DNA of 18,100 nt from PVC group bacterium (GCA_003567575.1 PWZG01000196.1:1-18100); one strand, 5' to 3'. Positions 1-8,857 are shown, counted from the first letter of the stretch. Program-made: numbers and translations. Notes: generated from the letters alone by a model not told the origin.

Positions 1-2
1 CG

Positions 3-260
3 CATGGCGTCGAACGGTGCGCGAAACGCATGACCTGGCGCAACGCGCACTGCCGAAAACCTGAACAAAATGCGACAACACGGGAAAATCAGGGATTTAC
101 AACGGCGGTATCTGGGTGTATCGAGATCGGCCTGAAATACTACGACGACGAAGAAGAGCGCGTCCGTTGGCGCGAGAGCTTTCCCGACGATCCCATTCCC
201 GAGCACGAGGATCCGCCCTACGACCGTGACCGGCATCTGCCGAAACGGGATTACAGTTAA
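3..260 (+). pseudogene. possible decayed or partial 3' end of an upstream gene
   Basis: The last third, about 140-260, reads as an acidic, aromatic, Pro-rich tail ending in PYDRDRHLPKRDYS with a taa stop. Its third codon positions are strongly G/C, as in the real genes further on. Upstream, this frame is open to the window edge but looks less protein-like. The other two forward frames also carry short plausible stretches: one ends RETHDLAQRALPKT at a stop at 62-64, another reads MRQHGKIRDLQRRYLGV before a stop near 135. That pattern fits a gene broken by frameshifts, or two short gene ends, better than one intact gene. I do not recognise a family. It could also be chance open frame in G+C-rich DNA. 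Confidence 0.3.
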
Positions 261-392
261 AGTCTTTGTCATGCTTCCGGGTGGCGTTCACAGACCCCGA
301 TCAAATGGATCAAGGAATCCGTCAGCGAAATCAAGAAGGTTGTTTGCAAGTATCCGGTTGTTGGTGCAGAAGGCGCGGTGCCGTTGCTGGAG

Positions 393-436
393 AAAAGTGT
401 CGGCTGTACACTTTTGTGTTGCGATGTGCACACAAA
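393..436. repeat. two adjacent short inverted repeats
   Basis: AAAAGTGT (393-400) pairs perfectly with ACACTTTT (408-415) across a 7-nt loop. Overlapping its right arm, TTTGTGT (413-419) pairs with ACACAAA (430-436) across 10 nt. The two stems share bases, so they are mutually exclusive. They could be a binding site, a weak transcript-end hairpin or chance. No T-run follows. Confidence 0.4.
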
Positions 437-466
437 CTGCGTTGCAATCGTCGCATCCCTCTCGCC

Positions 467-554
467 CTGAAGTTTTGCCATAAGGGGCGAAAGCAGACTG
501 CCGGTTCCAAGTTTGCTTGATCTCTGGTTTCGCCCCTTATGGCAAAACTTCAGT
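467..554. mobile_element. MITE-like element with 26-bp perfect terminal inverted repeats
   Basis: The left arm at 467-492 (begins CTGAAGTTTTGCC) is the exact reverse complement of the right arm at 528-553 (ends GGCAAAACTTCAG). They are separated by 35 nt with no coding capacity. The 8-mer CTCTCGCC lies directly before the left arm (459-466) and again at 555-562, one T after the right arm, as expected of a target-site duplication. The arms plus duplication point to a non-autonomous transposon remnant whose transposase is not in this window. A long stem-loop terminator is the alternative, but there is no T-tract and the 35-nt loop is long. Confidence 0.6.
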
Positions 555-727
555 CTCTCGCCGGATAAGTTCGATAGCTCTTGACGGGAGCCTGGAGATT
601 ATCCATGGCGCACAGGGGATGCGCACAAGATTATTCCTCGCATACCCGCTACTTGGAACGTATTATGCTGTTAATTCGGGATATGAATTTATTTCAAAAA
701 CTTTCACTATAACGAGGAAATATTCTT

Positions 728-1834
728 ATGCCGACGGATGACCATGAAAAACAGGCGGTAACAGGAACGGGACCGCGAACCGATTCGAAATTGGCGGCGT
801 CGGACGATTTACGGGCCGTCAAGGATTTACACAGTGTCTACGAGACACTCAAGGCTGAAGTCGGTAAAGTGATTGTAGGTCAGGAACAGGCGATTGAACA
901 GGTGATGATTACGCTGTTCTGCCGTGGTCATGCGTTGCTGGTCGGGGTGCCGGGCTTGGCCAAAACGTTACTGATCAGTACGTTGGCGCGCTCGCTGGAT
1001 CTGTCGTTCAAACGCGTGCAGTTCACCCCGGATCTGATGCCCTCCGATATTACCGGAACCGAAGTGCTGGAAGAAGACCGCAGTACCGGGAAACGGATTT
1101 TCCGGTTCGTCCATGGCCCTTTGTTCGCCAATATGGTGTTGGCGGATGAAATCAACCGGACCCCGCCCAAAACCCAGGCGGCGTTGCTTGAGGCAATGCA
1201 GGAACGGATGGTAACCGTCGGTGAAAAGGATCATCTCCTGCCGGATCCGTTTTTTGTGTTGGCAACCCAGAATCCGATCGAGCAGGAAGGGACCTACCCG
1301 CTGCCCGAGGCCCAATTGGACCGTTTCATGTTCATGATCAGGCTGGATTATCCGTCGGCCGCGGAAGAGTTGGACGTCATGAAACGCGTCAGCGGTGCGT
1401 GGCAATCCGAGACACAACAGGTTTTGACCGGTGCGGATATCATTCGTTATCAGGGAATTATACACCGGGTACCGGCGGCGGATCATGTGTTTATGTACGC
1501 GCGCGAACTGGTGCGCAATACCCGGCCGGGACGCGAAAACGCCCTGGATTTCGTCAATGAATTGATCCAATGGGGCGCCGGTCCGCGTGCGGCGATTGCC
1601 TTGATGCTGGCGGCTAAAGCCCGGGCTGTTCTGATGGGTCGCTATCATGCCACGACCGAAGATGTACGTGAAATGGCAAGGCCGGTTTTACGGCATCGGA
1701 TCATCCCGACATTTAATGCCGAAGCGGCCGGGATCGAGACCGACCAGATCGTGGATCGTCTGGTCGAAGACAACGAACGCCAAATGGGCAGTGAAGAGCA
1801 AACCGTCAGATCGGTGACGGATAATGAATCGTGA
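728..1834 (+). CDS. MoxR-family AAA+ ATPase
   Basis: This 368-residue protein has the full MoxR signature. Walker A is GVPGLAKT (73-80), Walker B is MVLADEIN (136-143), the sensor-1 segment is LATQNP with Asn182, and the conserved EGTYPLPEAQLDRF block spans 187-200. The C-terminal lid follows, with a GPRA sensor-2-like motif near 284. The first 35 residues are a variable, polar extension. MoxR ATPases act in the cytoplasm as hexameric remodelling factors with vWA-domain partners; the DUF58 gene directly after is the usual one. The ATG at 728 has GAGG at 714-717, 10 nt upstream, and the leader is A+T-rich. The stop overlaps the next start by 4 bp (GTGA), implying translational coupling. The family call is firm; the substrate is not known. 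Confidence 0.97.
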   Translation: MPTDDHEKQAVTGTGPRTDSKLAASDDLRAVKDLHSVYETLKAEVGKVIVGQEQAIEQVMITLFCRGHALLVGVPGLAKTLLISTLARSLDLSFKRVQFTPDLMPSDITGTEVLEEDRSTGKRIFRFVHGPLFANMVLADEINRTPPKTQAALLEAMQERMVTVGEKDHLLPDPFFVLATQNPIEQEGTYPLPEAQLDRFMFMIRLDYPSAAEELDVMKRVSGAWQSETQQVLTGADIIRYQGIIHRVPAADHVFMYARELVRNTRPGRENALDFVNELIQWGAGPRAAIALMLAAKARAVLMGRYHATTEDVREMARPVLRHRIIPTFNAEAAGIETDQIVDRLVEDNERQMGSEEQTVRSVTDNES

Positions 1835-2823
1835 TCAAACGGCAGTCAATGACGATGCCTACACCTTATGACATTACCGCTGCCACATCCCTGCTGGATG
1901 CTGATGCTCTGACACGGTTGCGGCGGCTGGAACTTATCGCAAGGGATGTGGTCGAAGGCTTTGTCAGCGGGCGCCATCGCAGTCCGACCAAGGGTTTTTC
2001 TTCCGAATTCGCCGAGCACCGCGAATACAGTGCCGGCGACAATTTACGCGATCTGGATTGGCGTATCTACGGGCGGACCGATCGGTATTACGTCAAACAA
2101 TACATCGAGGAAACCAACCTGCGTGCCACCCTGCTGGTGGATGCTTCGGGTTCGATGGCCTACCGCGGCCGTCGCGCACAGCAGCGCGACGGCCAGCCAC
2201 TGAGTAAATTCGAATATGCGCGTTATCTGGCTGCCTGTCTGTCATATCTTTTAATCAATCAACAGGATGCCGTCGGCCTGGTAACGTTTGACACCGATAT
2301 TAAGCGTTATATCCCGCCGCGCAGTCGTCGCAGTCATCTGCGGTTTCTGCTCGATGAACTGAACCGGACCGAAGCCGGCGGCGAGACTGCGTTGGCGCCG
2401 ATTCTGCATGATATCGCCGAGACAGTCCATCGGCGCGGGCTGATGATTATTATTTCGGATTTATTCGGCGACCCCGCGGATTTGATCAAGGCCTTGCAAC
2501 ATTTCCGGTTCAAGAAACATGAAGTGATTCTCTTTCACTTGATGGCCGAGGAGGAATTGGTTTTTCCCTTCGAACGATGGAGCGAGTTTACCGATTTGGA
2601 GAATCCCGACCGCCGGATATTGATTGATCCACCGGCCATTCGTGCCGTCTACCTTAAGGAAGTGCGCGGTTTTATCGATAAACTCCAATCCGCCTGCGGC
2701 CGGATGCGTATCGATTATGTGCAGATTTCAACACGCCTGGCGTTTGATACCGCACTCTCCAATTATCTGGTACATCGCCGGCGTCTGGCCGCTGTTGCCG
2801 GCCGTGGTGGAGGCGGCGGATAA
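1831..2823 (+). CDS. DUF58 domain protein with vWA fold, MoxR partner
   Basis: This 330-residue protein shows the DUF58 hallmark: FAEHREYSAGDNLRDLDWR (60-78) followed by YVKQYIEE (87-94). A vWA domain comes next with a complete metal-ion-dependent adhesion site: DASGSM at 104-109 (Asp104, Ser106, Ser108), Thr186 and Asp210 in IIISDLFGD. No membrane helix or signal peptide is seen, so it should sit in the cytoplasm and bind MoxR. The GTG at 1831 is chosen because it overlaps the moxR stop by 4 bp; in-frame ATGs at 1849 and 1855 are alternatives. The glycine-rich C-terminus (GRGGGGG) arises because the end of the gene encodes the GGAGG ribosome site of the next gene. Functionally it is likely an adaptor in the MoxR machine. 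Confidence 0.95.
   Translation: MIKRQSMTMPTPYDITAATSLLDADALTRLRRLELIARDVVEGFVSGRHRSPTKGFSSEFAEHREYSAGDNLRDLDWRIYGRTDRYYVKQYIEETNLRATLLVDASGSMAYRGRRAQQRDGQPLSKFEYARYLAACLSYLLINQQDAVGLVTFDTDIKRYIPPRSRRSHLRFLLDELNRTEAGGETALAPILHDIAETVHRRGLMIIISDLFGDPADLIKALQHFRFKKHEVILFHLMAEEELVFPFERWSEFTDLENPDRRILIDPPAIRAVYLKEVRGFIDKLQSACGRMRIDYVQISTRLAFDTALSNYLVHRRRLAAVAGRGGGGG
2809..2813 (+). promoter_or_regulatory. ribosome binding site fixing the BatA-like start
   Basis: GGAGG at 2809-2813 lies 11 nt before the ATG at 2825, inside the last codons of the DUF58 gene. It supports starting the next gene at 2825 rather than at the in-frame ATG at 2624, which lies inside the DUF58 gene. The protein that begins at 2825 aligns with the family's usual N-terminus. 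Confidence 0.75.
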
Positions 2824-2824
2824 A

Positions 2825-5425
2825 ATGACGTTTTTGAATGCAACCATGTTGTTCGGTTTGACGCTGGTGGCGTTGCCGGTATTGTTGCATCTGTTGAACC
2901 GGGGCCGCGGTCATACCGTGCCGTGGGGGGCCATGGATTTTCTGCTGCGCTCGATTGCGTTGCGGAAGCGGCGTATCCGGATAGAAGAAGCCTTGTTATT
3001 GGCGTTGCGATGTTTGTTGCTGGTTTTACTTGTGCTGGCGATGGCGCGACCGTTTCTCCCCAGTCGCGGGAATGTTTCCTGGCTGGTGTTGGTGCTGATG
3101 TTTGGCACGGCAGCGATTTTCGCCGGTATGGCCGGCGCGCTCTGGGATCAAAGGCGGGCACGCCGGATATTGGTATCGGCGTCCATCCTGTTGCTTGCCC
3201 TTGCCGTAACCGGGACCGTAATGGAACGCTGGTTACAGACGCGCTGGTGGAGTTTCGGGGGCGGTGAACGTGATCTGGCGATTCTTGTGGATGGATCCGC
3301 GGCGATGGCCTTGCCGTACGACGACAACCATACCCTGTTCGAACAGGCGATGACGGAAGCGCGGGAATTGGCTGACGGCATACGGCCCGGCGATACGGTG
3401 GTGGTTATGATCGGCGCCTCCGCACCGATTCCGTTGATCGCGCGCCCGACATCCGACCGTCGTGAAATCGCCGCCGCCTTTGACGGCGATCACCGCCATC
3501 CGCCCGGGGGACGGTTTGCGGTGGCCGAGACGCTGAATGCCGCCGTTACCGCGCTGGCTAAAGGAAGTAACCCGCATAAGACCATGATTCTTGTCGGCGC
3601 CGGGCATCGTGCCGGATTGATTCCCGAGCAGAGCGCGCAATGGGATTTCCTGGTCAACCGGATGGAAGCTCTTTTGCCGGCGCGTCCCGATTTGATGTAT
3701 CGTCGTTTGCAACCCCAAACCGGCCGCGAAATCCGGAATCTGGCCGTGTCGCCTCCCCGCTTGTCCCGTCGCCTGGCCGATACGGCACGCCCGATTCGGA
3801 TTGAAACCGAGATCGTCAACACCGGGGTTGCCGCACTGTCGCCCGGTCGGGTCGAGTTAACGATCAACGACGAAAAAGTCGATCAACGCGCGCTGGCGGC
3901 AGAGATTCCCGCCGGTGCCGCGGAAACCATTATGTTTACCCATCAGTTTACCCAACCCGGTCCGCACCGTGTCATGGTATCCCTGACCGCGGAAGATGAT
4001 ATCGCGGCCGACAATACCGCCGTTCGAATTGTTCATGTGGAGGATCGACTGCCGGTCCTCATCGTGGACGGGGCGCCGGCTACCCGCCGCCTGCGCAGCG
4101 CGGCCTCGTTTGTAACCATTGCACTCGATCCGGCCGAAGATGAACACGATGGGTTGTTGCGCCGGGTCTGGGCATTTGCGCGCGGCGACAGCAATGAACC
4201 CGAACCTGTAACATCAACCGAACGCGCCAACCTGGTCCAGCCGGATGTCCGGTCGATCACGGATCTGGGTGCGATAACCGATCTGCGCAAGTACCGCGCG
4301 GCGATCCTGGTCAATGTACCGCTTCTGCCGGATGAGTTTGTGTTCCGGCTGGCGGATGCAGTGCGCCAGGGGCTCGGGTTATGGATCGTGCCGGGCCATT
4401 TGTCGCGTGCCGAACATTTCGACCAGTGGCGTTCCGCGGCCGGTGAACCGTTATGGCCCGCCGCGCCGGACGATCGTGTTACGCTGGGTAGGCATCCGGT
4501 GGGACCGCAAATTCGCAGTTTTACGCATCCGGCGCATCGGTTGCCGGCGCGTGACCGTCATTCCGATGCCGATGCCTTGCGCGTGCGTGCCTATTGGCGC
4601 CTGAAACCCGATGTTAACGATCCGAATGTGCGTAAGGCGGGGATTTTGCTCAACGGCGATCCGTTTATGCTGGAACGTAGTTTCGGTAAGGGCTCGGTCA
4701 TGATGTCGGCGTTCATGCTTGATCGTCAGGACAGTAATCTACCGTCGCTTAAAGCTTTTGTTCCCCTGGTTCACGAAACTCTGTATTATCTGGTTGGCGC
4801 AACAATGCCGGACGACAACACGCAACCGGGCCGTGAATTCACGACCACCGTGGCTTTCGATCCGCGGCAGCCGGCTGATGCCGGCGCGCAAAACGGTCAT
4901 CGATCGGAGCCGCTGACCGTTCCCGTCGTAGCGCCGTCGGGCCGTGAACTCAGCGGTCGTATCGTGCCGGTGACGGACGGGCTGCGGGTGGTTTGTGCGG
5001 ATACCGTCGAACCCGGTTTATACCGTTTGGAGTTACCGCCCGAACTGGCTGAACGCAGCGTTTCCAATCGCTTGGCCGGCATGTCACTGTCGTTTGCGGT
5101 CCTGTCCGATCCGTATGCTGCCGTCATTGAACCGTTGACGGAATCTGACGAACGGCGGTTGAACGAGTATCTGACATTTTTCGTGGCCGATAGCGCCGAT
5201 CATCTGTCGATGGTGTTGGCGGAAGAAGTTCCCGGCAATGCTTTGTGGCCTTGGTTTATGGTGGCCGCGCTGACGGTGTTTCTTGGCGAAATCGCCGTTT
5301 CACGGTTGATTACCCTGAGCCGACAGACCGATGCCGCCGCGCCGGTGGCCTTCGATGCCGGCTCTTCTGACGCGAGCGAATTCAAAAGTAAAGTGGCACA
5401 ATGGTTTCCGAATCGTCCAACTTGA
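2825..5425 (+). CDS. BatA-like membrane protein with degenerate vWA domain
   Basis: This 866-residue protein opens with the N-terminal double-transmembrane domain of the BatA family: FLNATMLFGLTLVALPVLLHLLNR, then VPWGAMDFL. Helices lie near 6-23, 55-77, 84-107 and 114-133, with a last one near 805-829. Positive loops (RKRRIR, DQRRARR) put residues of about 135-805 outside the cytoplasm. A vWA-like domain follows, but its metal site is eroded: DGSAAM at 156-161 keeps Asp and one Ser, and the usual SDG is GAG (258-260). Next come a CARDB-like beta region (IETEIVNTGVAALSPG) and an amidotransferase-like Rossmann segment near 490-525 with no catalytic triad that I can see. It overlaps the next gene by 25 bp. 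It is probably a scaffold of the MoxR-vWA complex. Confidence 0.9.
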   Translation: MTFLNATMLFGLTLVALPVLLHLLNRGRGHTVPWGAMDFLLRSIALRKRRIRIEEALLLALRCLLLVLLVLAMARPFLPSRGNVSWLVLVLMFGTAAIFAGMAGALWDQRRARRILVSASILLLALAVTGTVMERWLQTRWWSFGGGERDLAILVDGSAAMALPYDDNHTLFEQAMTEARELADGIRPGDTVVVMIGASAPIPLIARPTSDRREIAAAFDGDHRHPPGGRFAVAETLNAAVTALAKGSNPHKTMILVGAGHRAGLIPEQSAQWDFLVNRMEALLPARPDLMYRRLQPQTGREIRNLAVSPPRLSRRLADTARPIRIETEIVNTGVAALSPGRVELTINDEKVDQRALAAEIPAGAAETIMFTHQFTQPGPHRVMVSLTAEDDIAADNTAVRIVHVEDRLPVLIVDGAPATRRLRSAASFVTIALDPAEDEHDGLLRRVWAFARGDSNEPEPVTSTERANLVQPDVRSITDLGAITDLRKYRAAILVNVPLLPDEFVFRLADAVRQGLGLWIVPGHLSRAEHFDQWRSAAGEPLWPAAPDDRVTLGRHPVGPQIRSFTHPAHRLPARDRHSDADALRVRAYWRLKPDVNDPNVRKAGILLNGDPFMLERSFGKGSVMMSAFMLDRQDSNLPSLKAFVPLVHETLYYLVGATMPDDNTQPGREFTTTVAFDPRQPADAGAQNGHRSEPLTVPVVAPSGRELSGRIVPVTDGLRVVCADTVEPGLYRLELPPELAERSVSNRLAGMSLSFAVLSDPYAAVIEPLTESDERRLNEYLTFFVADSADHLSMVLAEEVPGNALWPWFMVAALTVFLGEIAVSRLITLSRQTDAAAPVAFDAGSSDASEFKSKVAQWFPNRPT

Positions 5426-8400
5426 TTTTCCTATCCGGCCTGCCGGTCTGGGGCAGCGCGCTTACGGCCGTTGTGGCCGCCATGTTATGGTGGGCGGTAC
5501 ATTTCGTCGGCCGCCATCCCGGCCGTGTGTTCAGCGGCCGTCGCGCCGCGATCGCCGGCTGTTTTATAGGTTTCGTGGCTTTGGCGGCGACCCTGCAGGC
5601 CTTGCAATGGCGGCTTGTGTATACAACCCGCTGGCCGTTATGGATTCCCGCCGGACTGGGGGCGCTGGCCGTCGAGGGATGTCTCGCACTGTATGCCGTG
5701 GAAGGGCGCGTGGTGCGTCGTCCCGCCGTGCGCCGCTTGCTGAGCGGATGCCGTATCGGCCTGGTTCTGCTGCTGACACTGATGCTGGCGCAACCTGTCG
5801 TGGTGACGGAACGCAAACAATCGATTGACCGCTACGTCGCGATCATTGTCGATGATACCCCATCCATGAGCATTGCCGATACGCCGATGACGGTGATGGA
5901 ACGTCTGCGATTGGCCGAAGCGCTGGGCCGGCCGTACAGTGCGCGACCCTACCGGATCGATGATGCCCTGCTGAGGTTACGCCTGTCGAAAGAGCGTTTG
6001 ACCGCCCAAACCGAATGGCTCGATTCGCTGCGGAACATGCCGGAAGACGAGCGCGCCAAACAACTGGAAAGCGAACGCGGCCGCTTGCACGCATTCTTTA
6101 ACGATCAGGATGAAAAACTGCGTGATGCCTTGCGCGCGATCAATCAGGCGCACGAACTGGCCGTAACGATCGACGGACCCCATGGCGAATTGACAACGTT
6201 GAAGACGCGATTGGAGCAAACGATCATCGGGCCACTGACCGAATTGACCGCTAAAACAAGACCGGAAAGTATGCCGATTCGTTGGTGGCGCTATTTCCGG
6301 GAACGGGGCGATCGTCGCGAGCCGGTCGCGGAACCGGCCGAGCCCGAGACGGCAATTCTTTCCCTGGCTAACGATACCGGCGCCGTAACCAACGGGACCG
6401 ATCGCGTCGAAATCGCCATGGCCACGATTTACGATTCGACACGCCGTACCCTGACGGAGACCATTGACGGGCTGGATGATATATACGCTGCCTTACAGCA
6501 TGTCGGGGAAGCCTTGGACGACGCCTTTTACCGGCATTTGGATGACTCCGCGCGGGCGTCAATCGATCAGGTACTGCAACAAGCGCGTGACGCCGTGGCG
6601 CGCGATTTACTGCTGGGATCGCCCGACGCCGATACGGAAATCGCCCGAACCGGTTTTCTGCAACGACTGACGGCGACGCATCCCGTCAAATTTTACCGGA
6701 TGGCCGAAGGCATCGAATCCAGAGATATTGAACAATGGCGTACCCTGGTCGAGTCAGCCCGACCGTCACCTGCCCACGGGAACGATTCCGTGTCCGATAC
6801 CCGCGACGGCGGCACGAATGCCGTATCATCCGTTGATGAGCCATTCATGCAGACAATCGAAGCCGACATATTCAGAGAGTTAATCGCGCGGGAAAAAGAA
6901 CTATCGACACGAGGCCGGCAAACCGATTTACGGGCTGCCCTGGCGCACGTGGCACGCGATATTCCTTCGGAACAACTCGAGGCCGTAATCCTGGTCAGTG
7001 ATGGACGCCATAATGCCGACGGATCGCCCGAAGAACCGGCACTGCGTTTCGGTATGCGCGGTATTCCCGTTCATCCGGTGATCTTCGGCGCCTCCACTGC
7101 GCCGGTGGATGCCGCGATTGTAGCCGTCGATGCGCCCGATACGATTTTGTCGGGTGACCGCGCCCGTTTCGCGGTGGAAGTGCGTCTGGACGGTTTGACC
7201 AACCGGACGGTCGATATCCGCTTAATCAACGACAAGCAGATTGTCGATACCCAAACGGTATCGCCGGATTTCGACGGTGAACGGCAACGGGTGGATTTGG
7301 TCGACCGACCGGACCGCATCGGACTGAATCATTATCGAATCGAATTGGATTTCGATGCGCAGGAAGCCGTGGCAACCAATAATGTATACCGGACATCGAT
7401 CAACGTCTCTGAAGATCCGGCGTACTTGCTGTTGATCGAAGGGCGCCCCACCTGGGAGTTCCGCTATCTGAAAAACCTTTTTTCAGGACGTGATCCCTGG
7501 ACCCGCCTGCAATATGTTTTGCTTGATCAGCGTACGATCCCGGGGGAACCGGAAAGGAAAATCATTCCGGCAAGTGTTAAGCGCGTAGGCGGTGAAGATG
7601 CTGAAATCGAGGCCACGGCATTACCGGAGAGCATCGAGGAATGGCTCAAATTCGATGTGGTGATTCTGGGCGATGTCGATCCCGATCACTTCGATAATAC
7701 GGATTGGGAAGCCTTAACCACCTTTGTGACCCAGCGGGGCGGGACGTTGATCGTACTGGCCGGACCACATGCCATGCCGCATGCCTACGAACCGGGACCG
7801 TTGCGTGACCTGTTGCCGGTCCATCCCTTGCGAACCGAACGCGCGCTGATGCGCGGACCGGAACGCGAATTTCAATTGCAATTAACTTCTGACGGCGAAG
7901 CCGACCCGATGCTGCGCTTGGCAGCGGATCCGTTCGAAAACCAGGAGGTTTGGGCCGGTATGCCGCCCATTTACTGGCGTCAACCGGTGGTCAGGGTTCG
8001 CGAAGGCGCCACGGTTCTCGCCTATGCCGCGCCGCCGGAGATGCCGGATTTTATGCGGCAATCGGCGGCTGACCCCCAAAGCGCGGAGCGGCAACGCGAT
8101 TTTCAGCGTCAGCATGCGCTTATTACCCATCATCATGCGGGGTTGGGCAACGTCTTGTTTATGGGGTTTAATCATACCTGGCGTTTGCGTTATCGTACGG
8201 GGGATACGTTTCATCATCGGTTCTGGGGTCAAATCATGCGCTGGGCGACGGCGTATAAAATGCCGTTCGGTACGGAACACATCCGCCTGGGAACCGGTCA
8301 GGCACGCTATTCGCCGGACGAACCGGTGCGTATCCGGGTACGCCTGTTGCAAAGCGATCACGCACCGTTCATTGCGGATGATGTCGCCGTCGTGATTCGG

Positions 8401-8841
8401 CGTGAGTCGAAACTTGTCGTACGCCGGGAGATGCGTTATCTTGAAGGATCACCCGGAATCTACGAAACCGAAATCAACCCGCTCGAGCCCGGAACTTATC
8501 ACGTCGGTTTGGAAGCGCCCGTGGCTGAAGACTTAATGGATGCGTTCAATACGATGATCGAGCAAACCCCTCCGGCTTTCACGGTCGCTTCGGGTATCGG
8601 ACCGGAATGGATAGATTTGACGCCCGATCGCGGATTGGCCGGCCGTATGGCGGCACTGACCAGCGGAACACTGACTGAACCGCACGGTATCCATGGATTA
8701 CTCGATACGCTGGGACCCGGCCGCATCGAACGGACGGAACGCGAACAATGGAATTTATGGAATTCGTGGCTCATGCTGGGATTACTGGCCTTACTGGCCG
8801 GTACGGAATGGTTTTTCAGAAAACGGGAACGCTTACCGTAA
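5401..8841 (+). CDS. large membrane protein with interrupted vWA and amidotransferase-like domains
   Basis: This 1146-residue protein has four N-terminal helices (about 16-37, 48-67, 79-100, 116-133) and one at the C-terminus (about 1120-1137). Positive loops at 38-48 and 102-118 place the bulk in the periplasm. A vWA domain starts at IIVDDTPSM (Asp151, Thr153, Ser155) but resumes only at RQTDLRAAL (Thr508) and ILVSDGRHN (Asp534), so about 340 largely helical residues sit inside it. A beta region follows, then LLLIEGRPTWEFRYLKNLF near 675-695 and an amidotransferase-like fold around VVILGDVDPDHF (about 753-764) without an evident nucleophile Cys. All cysteines I find are in or next to the N-terminal helices. 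The start overlaps the preceding gene by 25 bp and lacks a strong ribosome site, suggesting coupled translation. The family is known in PVC bacteria; function is unknown. Confidence 0.9.
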   Translation: MVSESSNLIFLSGLPVWGSALTAVVAAMLWWAVHFVGRHPGRVFSGRRAAIAGCFIGFVALAATLQALQWRLVYTTRWPLWIPAGLGALAVEGCLALYAVEGRVVRRPAVRRLLSGCRIGLVLLLTLMLAQPVVVTERKQSIDRYVAIIVDDTPSMSIADTPMTVMERLRLAEALGRPYSARPYRIDDALLRLRLSKERLTAQTEWLDSLRNMPEDERAKQLESERGRLHAFFNDQDEKLRDALRAINQAHELAVTIDGPHGELTTLKTRLEQTIIGPLTELTAKTRPESMPIRWWRYFRERGDRREPVAEPAEPETAILSLANDTGAVTNGTDRVEIAMATIYDSTRRTLTETIDGLDDIYAALQHVGEALDDAFYRHLDDSARASIDQVLQQARDAVARDLLLGSPDADTEIARTGFLQRLTATHPVKFYRMAEGIESRDIEQWRTLVESARPSPAHGNDSVSDTRDGGTNAVSSVDEPFMQTIEADIFRELIAREKELSTRGRQTDLRAALAHVARDIPSEQLEAVILVSDGRHNADGSPEEPALRFGMRGIPVHPVIFGASTAPVDAAIVAVDAPDTILSGDRARFAVEVRLDGLTNRTVDIRLINDKQIVDTQTVSPDFDGERQRVDLVDRPDRIGLNHYRIELDFDAQEAVATNNVYRTSINVSEDPAYLLLIEGRPTWEFRYLKNLFSGRDPWTRLQYVLLDQRTIPGEPERKIIPASVKRVGGEDAEIEATALPESIEEWLKFDVVILGDVDPDHFDNTDWEALTTFVTQRGGTLIVLAGPHAMPHAYEPGPLRDLLPVHPLRTERALMRGPEREFQLQLTSDGEADPMLRLAADPFENQEVWAGMPPIYWRQPVVRVREGATVLAYAAPPEMPDFMRQSAADPQSAERQRDFQRQHALITHHHAGLGNVLFMGFNHTWRLRYRTGDTFHHRFWGQIMRWATAYKMPFGTEHIRLGTGQARYSPDEPVRIRVRLLQSDHAPFIADDVAVVIRRESKLVVRREMRYLEGSPGIYETEINPLEPGTYHVGLEAPVAEDLMDAFNTMIEQTPPAFTVASGIGPEWIDLTPDRGLAGRMAALTSGTLTEPHGIHGLLDTLGPGRIERTEREQWNLWNSWLMLGLLALLAGTEWFFRKRERLP

Positions 8842-8844
8842 TCG

Positions 8845-8851
8845 AAGGAGG
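8845..8851 (+). promoter_or_regulatory. strong Shine-Dalgarno deciding the start of the giant protein
   Basis: AAGGAGG at 8845-8851 is 6 nt from the ATG at 8858. It excludes the longer in-frame reading from 8693, which would run inside the preceding gene. With the first-rank match and spacing, the giant gene appears to be translated independently rather than only by coupling. Confidence 0.85.
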
Positions 8852-8857
8852 ACGACA

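Larger units (their letters stand above)
261..727. other. intergenic region with no convincing gene, upstream of the moxR operon
   Basis: This 467-bp stretch carries only short frames that start inside repeats or lack coding-like composition. It contains two small overlapping inverted repeats (393-436) and a MITE-like element (467-554). The last 90 bp before moxR are clearly more A+T-rich than the rest (from about 630) and presumably hold the operon promoter. TATTAT at 661-666 could be a -10 box, but I see no good -35 at the right distance, so no promoter is assigned. Confidence 0.6.

Noticed and set aside
517..741. Forward 74-residue frame running into the moxR start
   Set aside because: It starts inside the core of the MITE-like element, runs 14 bp into moxR, has no ribosome site and does not look like a protein.
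968..1648. Antisense frame of 226 residues opposite moxR
   Set aside because: It lies fully opposite conserved MoxR motifs; its composition is a complement artefact.
2624..2824. Longer N-terminus for the BatA-like protein from the ATG at 2624
   Set aside because: It lies inside the DUF58 gene; the ATG at 2825 has GGAGG upstream and gives the family's normal N-terminus.
8693..8857. Longer N-terminus for the giant protein from the ATG at 8693
   Set aside because: It lies inside the preceding gene; AAGGAGG at 8845-8851 marks the ATG at 8858.
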